DNA of 64,000 nt from Baylisascaris procyonis (taxonomy: Eukaryota; Nematoda; Chromadorea; Rhabditida; Ascarididae): the NCBI GenBank assembly GCA_037389465.1, contig JAZARR010000175.1:1922001-1986000 (forward strand). Reading direction: 5' to 3'. Positions 27,401 through 40,000 of this stretch are shown piece after piece (position 1 is the first letter of the stretch; every line of letters starts with the position of its first letter). The notes beneath the pieces were generated by a model. That model searched no databases. It was not told the origin of the DNA and was given only the letters and a program-made list of their open reading frames with translations. The position numbers were made by a program, and so were the translations under genes.

Positions 27401-29115
27401 GATTTCGGTGATCAGCAACCAATGTATCCTTTAAGTGCCGATAGAAGGGAAGAGTATATGAGATGATAATAATTCATTGCATGTCTTTATTGCGTTTATG
27501 TTGAATCGTCTAATAAGAAAGGTCTAATCATTATATTCCTTAATTTAGTCAAAGACTAAGAATTCGTTATATTCCTTTGATTCCATAATTGTATTCCTTC
27601 GAACGTTAATGCCGCTGAAGAAGATATTTTATTAAAGCTTTGGATGGATATATGAAGATATGTATTGGGGGATAGAATTATATTTGAAAAAAACCTTACT
27701 AGTTTATTGATATTCTTTGTTGCTATTCTGTTATTCGTATCAAAAATTAAACCAATTTTTTTTTATTTTGGGTTTGCGAATTTATTCAAGAAATTATACT
27801 CATATACCCCAAATATGCAAGTTAAAACAATTTTTTATTCATTACTAAGTGTAAATGGCGTTAATCTTGGTCAGCATCTAAATGAAATAGATTGATTGCT
27901 CAAGCAGTTGTATTTATAGGGATTGATATTGGATGCAACATTCGATGATCTTTTACCACTCGCCGAAGCGAGGATGCCAAAATCGTTTGGTGCATTAGTG
28001 AAATATGCAGTACGCACTCATATCAATTTGCCTATCGCAAAGCAGGTATCTTTTATTAAATTTTATTAGTTACCTGAGGAGAAATCAACTTCATGGGCGA
28101 TTCAAATCAGGATGCATTCTTTATTGTGGTTTTTCATACTTTTGTAGGAAGGTTGATCACTATTTTAGGTGAGCAGCGTTAGAGCATTGATTTGATCGAT
28201 ATTAATTACTGAATCATGCTAACTTCTACGATATTCTCTTCCATTAAGTCATTAAAGCATCGTTGCATAACATTTATCCTTATATATGTCGAAAAGAGAG
28301 AGGTAAATCCTTTAAACGTGGATATTTTTAGAGATGAAGGGCAAATGGCTTAGATTGGATTGTAGGCATATTTGAGTATCTGAAACGCCAATATGAATCA
28401 TATTCAGTTTATTGCACTATTTTAAAATACTATCGATCTCGTAGTTGATTCAGGAATATTTTAGGGTTTTTTTTTTCATTCTACTGTCGTTCATTGTGAA
28501 ATTTCTTTTGGCAACACGACTTCAAAGTATTATCGTTGTTGAAATAATGTTTTCGATTGAAATCATCAGTAAATTCTCTTTCCCGTTGGAAATTAGCAGC
28601 TTTCATTTTTCATTATTCAAATTTCGAAACAAAAAAATGAAAAAATAGCTTGATCGACAATTGCTATTGCCTATGCAACTGCTAAAATCGTAGATCGAAT
28701 GTGGATATTCATTAGATTTGTATATTTTCAGCTTGCACTCTATAATGGTCCAGTGCTTTTGATTCGTCGTTCACAAGATGAGATGATTATCACTGTTGAA
28801 GTGGGCACCGATGATGAGCGACGAGCATCGAATCGTGCTAATGATCTACTGAAGTCACTTCTTCGAAGTAGACATCCAGGTCTTATTGATGGATTCGAAG
28901 TGTATGTTGATGAATGGTTGGCTGCTGATGTGGTCGAACGTCTTGCTATAACACCCACACATCAAATACCCATTCGTGAACCATTCGATGAGCTTACCGA
29001 GCATGATCGAGCTCAATTAATATTTTCTTTATGTTCACATTATTTGGTTGATTTTGATTCGACACATAATATGCCACTTGAACCTACGCTATTTAATGTA
29101 CCAACGATTCTTTGA
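23954..29115 (+). CDS. ABHD16A: ABHD16A homologue, α/β-hydrolase phosphatidylserine lipase
   Basis: ABHD16A is a membrane lipase that converts phosphatidylserine to lysophosphatidylserine. Seven exons: 23954-24133, 24466-24678, 25033-25272, 25936-26128, 26897-27072, 27920-28045, 28732-29115. All junctions keep phase and give 503 residues (human protein 558). The first ~100 residues hold hydrophobic membrane segments and conserved NPEYRKF. The central part has HTFGRRLVYPG and DGNLIDTMFVDRRG, then CEGNAGYYE and LGWNHPGF. The nucleophile is Ser317 in YAWSIGG, Asp392 lies in LLIRRSQDE exactly 75 residues later as in the human enzyme, and His488 lies in STHNMPLEP, so all three catalytic residues are present. 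The start ATG follows an acceptor by 4 nt. An upstream acceptor for exon 4 (AG 25861-25862) would cause an early stop. Divergence from mammals is mostly in linkers. Confidence 0.97.
24357..24439. repeat. (TA)n microsatellite, about 83 bp, in ABHD16A intron 1
   Basis: A second long TA array, ending 26 nt before exon 2. With the array at 23716 it brackets exon 1. Confidence 0.95.
27342..27390. promoter_or_regulatory. Cluster of nuclear-receptor half-sites (DR1 plus two)
   Basis: TGACCT-A-TGACCT at 27342-27354 is a perfect direct repeat with 1-bp spacing (AGGTCAtAGGTCA on the other strand), followed by TGACCT at 27374 and TGACCA at 27385. It lies in ABHD16A intron 5. The DR1 layout is the classic HNF4/RXR-type site; function here is inferred. 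Confidence 0.4.
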
Positions 29116-29337
29116 GAGTAATGACCTACTTTGTCAGAATTGCTCTCTTTCATTTTTTTTTTTTAAATTCACTTGACGCTTATTGTTATCTGAGTTTGCC
29201 AATTTTGTTGCATTTAGCTTTTTTCAAACTTTTTACTTCAAAGATTTGAGGCCTAGTTTAACTTATTAGCGCATGAATTTCTCGAATAGTATCGTTACCA
29301 ATTAAAAATTATTGGTGGTTAGTGCTAAAAAGAATTA

Positions 29338-29343
29338 AATAAA
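29338..29343 (+). terminator. Candidate AATAAA poly(A) signal of ABHD16A homologue
   Basis: AATAAA 223 nt after the stop codon; plausible, unproven. Confidence 0.4.
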
Positions 29344-30972
29344 GGGATTTATGAGGATTGCCTATGTATTATGGTTGTGATCTAGCATATACTCTGATTA
29401 ATAGCATTTATACTCAAATTCTTTATTATAACACTTGAAAGATCTTTAAATAAAACGAGCTAGTTCTTGTTAAATCGTATTTGTTGTGGTGTTGAGTACA
29501 TTGAATCTCTCTATTTCTATAATTCGCCATATTTTCGTTACTTTTGATAGCAACATTGAATACCTGTATTATATTAGTTTGGCATTAGTCAAGTATTCTT
29601 GAAATTCCTCTTGATGACGTCATTACAATAAAAAAATCAATAATCTCAACTATAGAAAATTAAGCATGAGAAATTTCTAGAAGTTTATTTTTATGAAATT
29701 TTTAAAACAGCTAATTTTGCATAAATTTTATATATTACGATGTCTTGTCTTCTGTGTTGAATGTTTAGCCTATGCGGATGTTTCACGAATTGAACTTCAA
29801 GCTATAAACCTTAAAGTTTGTCTATCACATTTCTTCAGCTCTGTTACGCATCACTTAGAGAGTATTGACACTTGAATCATATCGGCTTACTAATAGTATA
29901 TGGTAATTCGATTGTGAGAATCGTTTCGCATCGTCGTTTAATCTTCTGAATCCGTATTCCATTTCAGCCAAATTTTTAGCTTAACTTAATATCGATAGAG
30001 TTTTATTCAACTCAACTATTTTATCTTATTTATTTGCAAAAGAAATATTACATTAATTTGCGATGTAATAATATGAATTTGATAATGGCATATAATAAAG
30101 TAAAAAATAACTTATGTATTGGAAAAGAAATTTTATTTTTTAGATATTTCCTATACGCAAATCAGTCGCAAATGCTAAAAAATAACTATCTTAATAAAAA
30201 ATAATAAGTTTTTTTTTGTAGATTATAAAAAGTTTAAATAGTTTTACGCTCAGTGGGAATGGCTAAAATTGTTCAAAAATCGAGCAGTTCTTTAAAAAAG
30301 AACAATTTTGACAGTCGAAATGAACCGGGATTTATGGTTATGAATAATTTCGATGGGGACTCTTACTTGTTTACTTTTTTATTTTACTTACCTCATCGTT
30401 GTATCGTTGTTGTTGAGAATTGAACGATTCAACCAATAGTTGTTCAAAACACTCTAACAACGTTATACTAATACAATGCTTTGCTTTTATTTCCGTTACG
30501 CTAATTAAAAATTTATTTATAAAGCGTATTTTTATAAGGCGTTATAGCGATATAACAAAGATTGTGTTATTTTAACACACCACTTTTGTTATAGTTCACT
30601 TAATGAAAGCTAAAGTTTAATTATAGAGTTCATTGAGAATAACTAATATAGACTGGTTTTTGAGGATTTAAAGATCTCTATTTTTTTTCTTTCAAGTGAG
30701 TTGAATGTGAACATTGTCCACAAAACGATTCGAGTCTTCTTATCGGATCCTATAAGCGATTATGGAACAGTGATGGAGTCGTAACAAGGCCAAACATCAT
30801 AATTATCTATCAATTATCGATAATACCGTTGAAGTAATCACTAAGTGCTATCGAGCAATCATACCAAAGAGGTATTGTTTACTACTTTTGAAGGAGGATT
30901 TTCACCACAATGTTTTCTCTTCATTTGTTTCAATCAGCTCTTTTTTCATGCACTCAACTAAAACTTTCAAAT
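29344..30972. other. Convergent intergenic region between ABHD16A and GPCR genes
   Basis: About 1.6 kb between the two convergent 3' ends. I see only AT-rich sequence and short non-conserved open frames, no recognisable gene or RNA. Confidence 0.6.
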
Positions 30973-30978
30973 TTTATT
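30973..30978 (-). terminator. Probable AATAAA poly(A) signal of the class B GPCR gene
   Basis: AATAAA on the minus strand, about 55 nt after the GPCR stop codon, a usual nematode 3' UTR distance. Confidence 0.5.
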
Positions 30979-31032
30979 AGTTACAATAAAATGCGAAATG
31001 TGGATCTTCAACTAGTCGAATATAAGAGATCA

Positions 31033-34000
31033 TTATGTTGGAAGTGGTTGAAGGAAATTTGCATTCACAGGATTGTTGATATGAGCATTGATGTTGTGAT
31101 GTTCCTTGTGGAATCGTTCTTTCAGCCGAAGGTTGAAACTATTTAGAAGACGTTGATCGGCCCTTTGTGCAGTTGATTTTCGAATACATTCTTGTACACG
31201 ACCATTCGCATAGCATAGAATCACCGATACCACAAAACCCTTTAATAGACACTATGCTTCGATTTATTTAAGATCTGATTGCATTCATTGGAAGATTGGA
31301 TGCATTCACGGTTTTGAATTGATTCGAAATCAAGCTTTAATGAATAGAAGACCATTTAATCTTGCAAACAGGAGCAAAAATCGAGCGAGAATGAGGGATC
31401 AAGAGAGGTCAAATGTTGAAAATCCTCCCGACGGGCATAGACTCTCCGGAAATCCGCTCACTCATTGCACAACTTTATGTTATACTCCAGACTAATCGTC
31501 ATAATTATGCAGCAAGAATTTGTTTTGTTTTAGAATATCGTAATAAATGCCTTATACCTATATGACGATTTTATGAGAGAAAAAGAGTAATTCCAAAACC
31601 CTTCGGTTCATATTGCACTCAAACTATCTTTAAGTGTTTGTAGCGCAAGGTTTAGTAATTACCATATGCAGGTTGCATCAAATGAAACAGTTTCAAAGTT
31701 AAAAGTAATCTATACTGGTATTATTGACTGACTCCAATCCTGAAATGAGGTTCATTTTTCGATTCTTCGATTATTGAATAAAACTTTTTACGTCAATTAA
31801 TAATGTCAAGGCGAAGTAATTAATGCGGCAATATACCTGTATTCCATCGAGAAAAAGATTGATAATTTGATGCGTATAACTTGGCATACGATAAATAGTG
31901 AAAAGAAAATGAAGTCCAAACACCGGAACGAGCATAAATATTGCACGTACCGCTTTTCTATTAAAGAAATTATATTAAATTCTTCATATTGGAAAGAGTA
32001 TTGCGATTTTATAAAAAAAAAATATTTCATGAACTGATGTAAAATAGAAAGAAAAAAATCATTTCTCATAAAATCAGAAAATCATGAATATTCGATTTAT
32101 TAATGCGATTCATTAGATCGATAATTTTTTATTTCAATAGCCACAATAATTTATGATACTTTTAAAATGTATTTACTGCACAATTGGCACATGAAAGATT
32201 ATTTTTAAAAATTCACTCTAGATTATTTATGTCTCATAGTGTTTTTATTGGCGAAAATTTCGCAGAGAGAAAAAATTTTTTATCAGCGAAAGTAATTGAA
32301 ATAATTTGTAATGCTGTAATTTTTAAAAATATTCAAGTCTCAATATTTGATTATCTTATTTCTTGTGTTTCACATAATTGAAGTGAATGCAGCTGTATTG
32401 TGATGAAATCTTAATAAACGCGCATAATTATAGAAAAGCAACGCTTTCTAGAGTATTTCAACCGAAAACATTAATATTTTGTCTTACGGATTGATTTATT
32501 GCCAAAAAAAAGAGAGATTATTTTAAAAACATAGGTATTTACTCACCTATATTGGACGGGTTCCACATGAGGATTGTATATGAGCTTTTCGAGTAGAATA
32601 TACAATATAACACTTAGCAAAAATAAATTAGCCTGAAAGCTTTACATCTATTCTCTATTTTCAATTATTTCATTAAAAAATTGGCGTAAGTTTGGAAATG
32701 TTTTTTTTGTGTAAAATTGGTGAGGAAGGAAGGAAATCTTTAAAGATAAGCGGGTATAGCAATCAGTAAATTTGAGTATAGTATATGCTGGAAGTTTTAC
32801 TAATCTTGAAAGCTTTAAAACATGAAGGAAGTTGAATTTTCAATGTTTGATCACTTTAGCAAATCAACTAGTTCAACAGTTCTGATTGAAAAACATACAC
32901 AAAGCGCAAAAAGGCATGGTCCCATAATGATCCATTCAATCCAGAAAAACTTCGATGGAGACACCCAACACATTCCATTGTCGAAGAATTGTCGACATCC
33001 ACTATAGACGGCTGTCGCTAAGCCCGAAAATCCTGAAAATACAGAAAAAATAAATAAAGGAGTGCTGCTTTCCCTAATAAGGCAGACTTTAAGTTGACTG
33101 TGCTTTTATTAACCTAATTACGGTAACTCTCAAGGTATTTGTGGTTGATCAATAATGATGTATCTAAATGCAAAGACGTACCCCAGCATGCGATGAAATA
33201 AGATCGTAATGATTCGGGTTCGGTGAATGCATCAACCAATAAATGATATAAATATACTCCTTCAGCTAACATCCATGTCGATGTTGCTAAGCGCAAATAG
33301 CGTAGCTGAATTGTGAATAATAGGCGACAGCTAATCTGAAATTTGCATATTGAAATTTAAAAAATGCTAAGAATTAACGAGAGAAAATATATCAAATATC
33401 ATTTGAAGAAGTGATTCTATTTGCTAGCATCTTCGCAAGGTTACATTTACATGTTTGTATAAATCATAAATAATAATAATTAAAAAGTAGAAGAAGTTTA
33501 TTGACTAGTTCTTCAATTATATTTGTATATTCTCAGAGAAAATAAGGGAATATTCCATTGCGAAACAGAAGGAAAATTGAAAGAATATGAGATTATGAGT
33601 ATCGAACGCGTTCTATATTTTCTTTTTCAAAATAATTCATTAAAATAATGACAGTAGTGATAACGATAACAGAATTAAAGATAGTAATAATGATAAGTGT
33701 TGTGTTTGTATCCCCATATTTGGTTATGCTTCATCCCATGTTTCACTCTCTCATCTCTACGATTTCATTTAATAAAATCTCAACGATTAGCGACCAATAG
33801 CTGCTTGCCACTTGCGAATTGCTCGGCTTCCGATTTGCGTTATCGCTGCATAACCGAAAGTAAATTTACATTTGCCCTGAATCAGTAAGGCTTTCCAGTT
33901 AGATTCTCTTGTTGAGCTCATATGTTTCTTGAGTCGAATGCAACGGTAGAGGGTAATAAGATCAGTTAATGATGGTAATCAAGATATGTTATATATTTCA

Positions 34001-37000
34001 GTTATTATTATCAATTTTATTTCATATAAGTTCTATTCAAATATAATCAATGAATTTGTTGATATAACATCAAAAATAATAAATTTCTATTCGTAATTAT
34101 GCATCGCATTTATTCTCATATATTAACTTCTACTTCATATTAAATTAGAATTAATTATTTTAAGTAAATAAATTTCCTATTTATTTATAATGAGGATGTT
34201 TTCTGTTAAATTGAAGAGTGAAATAATAAATAGCACTTCAATAAAATTATTTGAATAATACTAACATCATTCGAAAGATAAAGCATATCTCCAGGTGCGC
34301 CATCGATAATAAAGAAAATACAGTTGAAAAGATAGAAGATTGCCGATAAAAGAAATGAAAGCAAAAGTTGACGATGAATACGAAACATTGGCTGAGAGCT
34401 TAATGACCTAAAATTTTTATAGTTCAATGTAAAAATGAAATTTTTCGGTACATTAGTCTTTATTTATAAGAGAATATTTGCTACTTTTAACCAAAATTTT
34501 TTATTAGAGTATAAATAGAAGGTTTAATCATAAATAATTACATGCAAAAATTATAATAATCGGGTACCACCGAAAAACTGCGTTTTTATGCAAAAAAATT
34601 TTTTGGGATTTCAAGCGAGCCACATCATAGGCAATCCCATGCAATGTAGTTGAGAAAAAACTTATAGAATTTTCGAAAATGCAACGATATCAAAAAATTT
34701 CAAAATTCGATAAGGATTAGCATGCTATATCCGATGCTTCTCAGTGACTATATATCTAACAACCACGTTCAATATCACCCCTCTATACTCAATAAGTCAA
34801 TAAAAGCAATCAGCATTTAAGAGTTCTCGAAACGTTACTGCAATTTTCAAAATCATTCATAAAAAGTTTGCATTTGATAGAGATATCATTAAAACATAAT
34901 ATGATTAAAAACGTTCGTTAAAGTTTTCTCCTGTGTTATACCATTGATGTTTTATTTTATTTTTTGCATAAATCAGAAAGGCTATATCGTCAATTTTAAT
35001 CTCGAAGCAATGATCATAAAGCAAGCTTTTTAGCCACGCTAATACCTTCCCTTGGGCGCTATTTGTCTTAGCTTTATTGAACAGTCTGTTATAGCCGATT
35101 GCGTCAAATGTTCTAACAAATTCTATAAAAAAAAACTACATCAATCCAATATTTCTAATTTAATTCGACAAATTGTTCAAAAAACATGAATAGAAGATGT
35201 GACGTAGTTGATTTGCTTAGTAGAAATCCCAACTACTTACCCAACTAAATTACTATTCAGCGTTACCTATGCAAAAATCGCATTATTGATAATAACTTTG
35301 AAACACTTTGTGATAGGCGGAATATACTCATTTGTGTGTTTTTGTGTCCCTCGATCTATCTCTACACTGCGTATCCTACCCTTACCCCCTCCCCCATAGT
35401 AGAATTTATTTGCTATCTGCAATCAAAGATTATGCAGTAATATCAGCACTTTGATTGTGTTGTAATTAAAATATTATTAATGCAAGCATGTCACATATGC
35501 AGCAATGAAAGATGACATTATTTCCGGGCGATATTGTTCTTGAAATTGCTAACATTGAGCACTGACGCTTTAAATGTAAACACCTTTGTGAAAGAGCATT
35601 CGTATCCACTCACCATACGTAACCAATTGTTCCCTCTTCCATATACATCAATCCTCTTTAGACTCTAATGTGAAAAAAATTTTGGATGATAGTATCACTA
35701 TTTTATCAATGATAACAATTCTTTCATCTTATTATCGTGATTTCATGCGAAATATTTCCAAAATTTAAAATCCTTTTCTATTTCTAATTGCTCAATATCT
35801 ATTAGAGTTCAATGAATCGACCACAGTTTCAAATACAAACGGAAGGCGAATGTAATAGCAATAAAATTGGATCGAGAATTGATGTGAGCATTCCTCCGTG
35901 CTTATTCTAAGTAAGCAACTTCATTATGAGATAACGAATCCATCTTTCAAATGTTTTCAAATTTACACAGATAGGTGAACATCAACTGCACAGGTACTTC
36001 GATCGTTTGTTCTACTCTCCAAGCGATTGCTTAGTGAGATTGAGTTTCAAGTCGGTTAGGCAATATATGGTCATTATTATAAAACCGTTTTTTGAAGTGA
36101 CAACGATCAAAACAACACTTGATTTTGCAGTGTTTTTTTTTTTTTTTTTTGATATATGGGCCAAGCTAAGACCAATAGATATGGGCCAAATTCAAAGAAG
36201 CACTTCTCACATTTCTACATTCACCGCACTTTCTGTCCCATTAACTTTAGTGATATTCAAATATGCATTCATTCCTCGTAGACCTCAATTTTACTTTACG
36301 ACCGGAAATCTTTGAATTTGAGTCTCTTTCTTTTTTTGCAGTAGCATTTGCGCCATTTTCAGAACTCACAACATGAAGAGATGACCACTTCTTGTCCTAA
36401 CTAAAATACTACTGAACATTTTTCTCGTCTTTAGCTAAATGGATTCCACTTTTCTCCAGTGATCATTGAATGTGAAAAAAAAAACGAACCGATAAAGCGA
36501 AAAAATTGCAATTGCTGGGATTAACGCGAGTACCGAAAGAGAGAACGAAAATATACCGACAAGCAACTTTGCCAATGGTCTCTGCAAGATCGATTCACCG
36601 ATAAAATAAATATAAAGACGAAATAGAAAATTTTTTACAATTCATAAAATGCAAAAAAAAAAAATCTTAAAATTTGAGACGGTTTTCAAGCCGAATTTTA
36701 TTGAATTATTATACGTTGCAGTGCATGCAACTTCATTCTATCGTAGCTTTGGTTATTTTCTTTGTAAAACTTAACGCGGTTCAGTTCTATGTCTCATTTA
36801 TGCAAACATTCAGATGTCCACAGAACTAAACATTTATAAGATGTTCGCAAAAACTCTCTCTGTCCCTCTCTTTCTCCCTCCCTCTCTATATATATAGAGG
36901 GAGAGAGGGAGAGAGAGAAAAAGAGAGAGAGAGGCCATAGTTTTTTGCAAGCTACAATTTTTTTCTCAGCCACCTATTGGTGAAAGCAAATGATAATATA

Positions 37001-40000
37001 TGTAGTTTGAAGATTTGCTCTATATCTCATACAGGGAACTTGCTCTAGGATATCTCATAAGAAATATTACTTCTTTTCGGTTTATTATACTCAAAGAAAT
37101 GTTAGTCGTGAATGTTACCCTCTGCACGAGACATCCTGAATAATCGGTCCATTCGGCTTTGCCGGCTGGTCGATCGACCATAAACCAATTTCCATCCGCA
37201 TTGCACGTTTTTGTTGCCAAATTACCTATAAACCACTTTAATAAACTAAAATTCTCTAAAATTATCATAATTCGGGCATATGCAAACGTCATTGTAATCA
37301 ATCCCCAAAAACTTCACAATGCTTTCATATTCTTGATAAAGTTTCATAGATGCATCAGCGTTAATTATTCGTTCCAATGAGATCATCTGTAAACTTATCT
37401 CGTAATTATTTTCTATGCATTTTTTGATCACCGTCTATTCTGGTGTCTTGCAATCTTTGCACTACATTCTTCTTAATCGATATTATGCTTGTTGATCTAC
37501 AACACTATAAACAGAGTTATATTCACATTCATAGGGATCGTCGACCATAGATGTGGTCATTTTTCTCTTATTGAAGTGATTATTTTGTTTTACGAAGGCC
37601 AATCGAGTTTCTAATTCACTGTTGCGGGTTCCAATTATTTTGTGTCTTAACGATTGAGTGACTGCAATTTTAATGTCAATTTGATTCGATAATTTTCTGT
37701 AAGTAATTTACCATTTAGAGACCAATTCTCTAATTCAGATGTCTGATGTTAGAAATGTTTATGGGTAACGAATATAGTTGATCGATAGCAAAAAGCTAGT
37801 GAATCTTGAAAGCTGAATAGAAACCTCAATAGAGCACTTAAGGAGGCCGACGAAATTTAATTCAGTCGTTTTTGCATTTGTTATTAAATATGATGGCCAT
37901 AGCCCGTTATCAGCATGCCATTCCCTACATGGCGCGCAATTTAACTTTCTCTTCGTTTCTACATGTTTTTTTTAACGACTTCGAAAGATTCTTTTGCAAG
38001 TGAAGAGCGAAATATATATATATATATATATATATATTTCGCTCATATATATATATATATATATGTTTTCGATGAGAACAAAGCGGTATTAGTTTATTAT
38101 GAAAAAAAATATTCATCTCAGCATTTTTGCACAGCAGAGTTAATTCGTCCTTTGAGTCGTAAAATATCTCTGTGAATGCTAAACTCATTTGGATCGGTCG
38201 AATTATATTGAAACGTTATGAAGTATTAAATAAGTGGTCTCTTTTTGCTTTTTACATTATTTCTTTCGATTGCTCTCTTCGTTTAATTATTCAAATAGGA
38301 ATTTATTACTATTAATTTCATGAGCATTATTATTTTATAGTATTTATAGCATCAACGATGAGTATTTGATCTTATCACTTCCTATTTTTATGTTTTTCTG
38401 ATATGTGCGTTTGTCCCATTATTTCATCTTGGAGATCTCTCGAGTCATAAAATAAAATATACAATACTCAATGATGCCCTACATTATAATATCAACTTCG
38501 AAAAGTATCATAAGCAATTAGGGCAGCTAAAAAAAATTTTCTTGCATTCAACACAAATTTGTTTTGCATTTTACGACTGTCGTGGGTTGCACAGGAGAAA
38601 AAAAAGAATATTCTATGCACAATTTATGCAAGCGATCTGATTAATTAAACTACGAAAGGGACATTTCTTTGCGACGCATTCATAATTTGTTCGTAATTTA
38701 TGAATTTGATTGCTCGAATGAGGGTAATGCAAATTTTCCTTCTGCTAGAAACGCAAATTTGATAATCTCTGATACGCTGCTCTACCTTCATTAACTGGCA
38801 ATACCAAAGTAAATAGCACTAATAAGAACTCTAAAATAATCGAATATGATACTTACTTGCTAGACATCGGTTCATTTTTCTATATGTATGCACTCCCTTA
38901 TTCTATACAAATGGCTCAATTACCCTTCATTTAGATGACTGTCTAGATTGTCTACAGAGATGTTCGATAAATCTGCAAAATATAGCTGGATTTTTATTCA
39001 TTTTAGTCTCGTAAATTTTACTGCAAATGCACTAGTATGTACTTAGTTTCCTTTTTTTTCCTTTTGTTCTCCTCTTTTCCCTGGTGGTTATATCATTTTA
39101 TCTTATATAGTGAAACCTTCTTTATGTTAATAAATGCCTATAAATGCCTCATCACCGTCGTTATCGCGCTACCCACTCTTGGAAATGTGTCATCAAATTT
39201 GACTACTCGAGTTTCGAAACTCGTTGAAATCTTTCGCTTAGAAAGTTATTCTAGATGGCAGAGTCTAAAATTTATGCTGGAAAGTGCGCAGCTGAAATTC
39301 GAGATTTGATAAATATAGGGTATAAAAATTTTCACAGGTGTATTAAGTGACAGCATGCGATTTAAAAACGTTTGTCGCAATAACCTATTTCTCACAATAA
39401 CTGCTTGTTAGCTGTGGTGTTCATCGCCATCCCTCCCGGGAGCCATCGAGGGAGGGGGGGGGGGGAGGGCAAAAAGCTCCGCGCCTCCGCGGGGCCGCCG
39501 TTCACGGTGGTCCCCTTCCAAATACTAGTTTGTTCTATTCGAGTTCCTGTAGGTTGAATGCTCGAACTGTGCTTGTTCTTTATGCACAATATGTGATTGC
39601 GCATACAATTTCTCACTTTTTGCAAAGAAAAAGTTGTAAAAATTATCGATTCCGCATTTAATTATTGTCACTTAGCAGCTGAAGTTTCACATCGTCTATC
39701 ATTCGTAGATTCACATCGTCGACATTGATTCGGAGAAAAAGCCTAACGAGCTCTAGAGGGATTTAATTAGAAATTACCTTCGATCATTTCACTGCGGATT
39801 TTATCACCAAATATATAGCTGGGACATTCGGCGACGAGAGGGCCCGGAGCGGTGCGTCTGAAGCATTGCCATCCATCCCAAGTTGCTGGGCAACTGATAC
39901 CTATAATCATTGTTTTCCATGTACTAGATAGAGTGGTAGCCATAAAGCACTAGGTTGCATATATTTGGTATAATGTATTACCTATAGCCAATTTGAAGAT

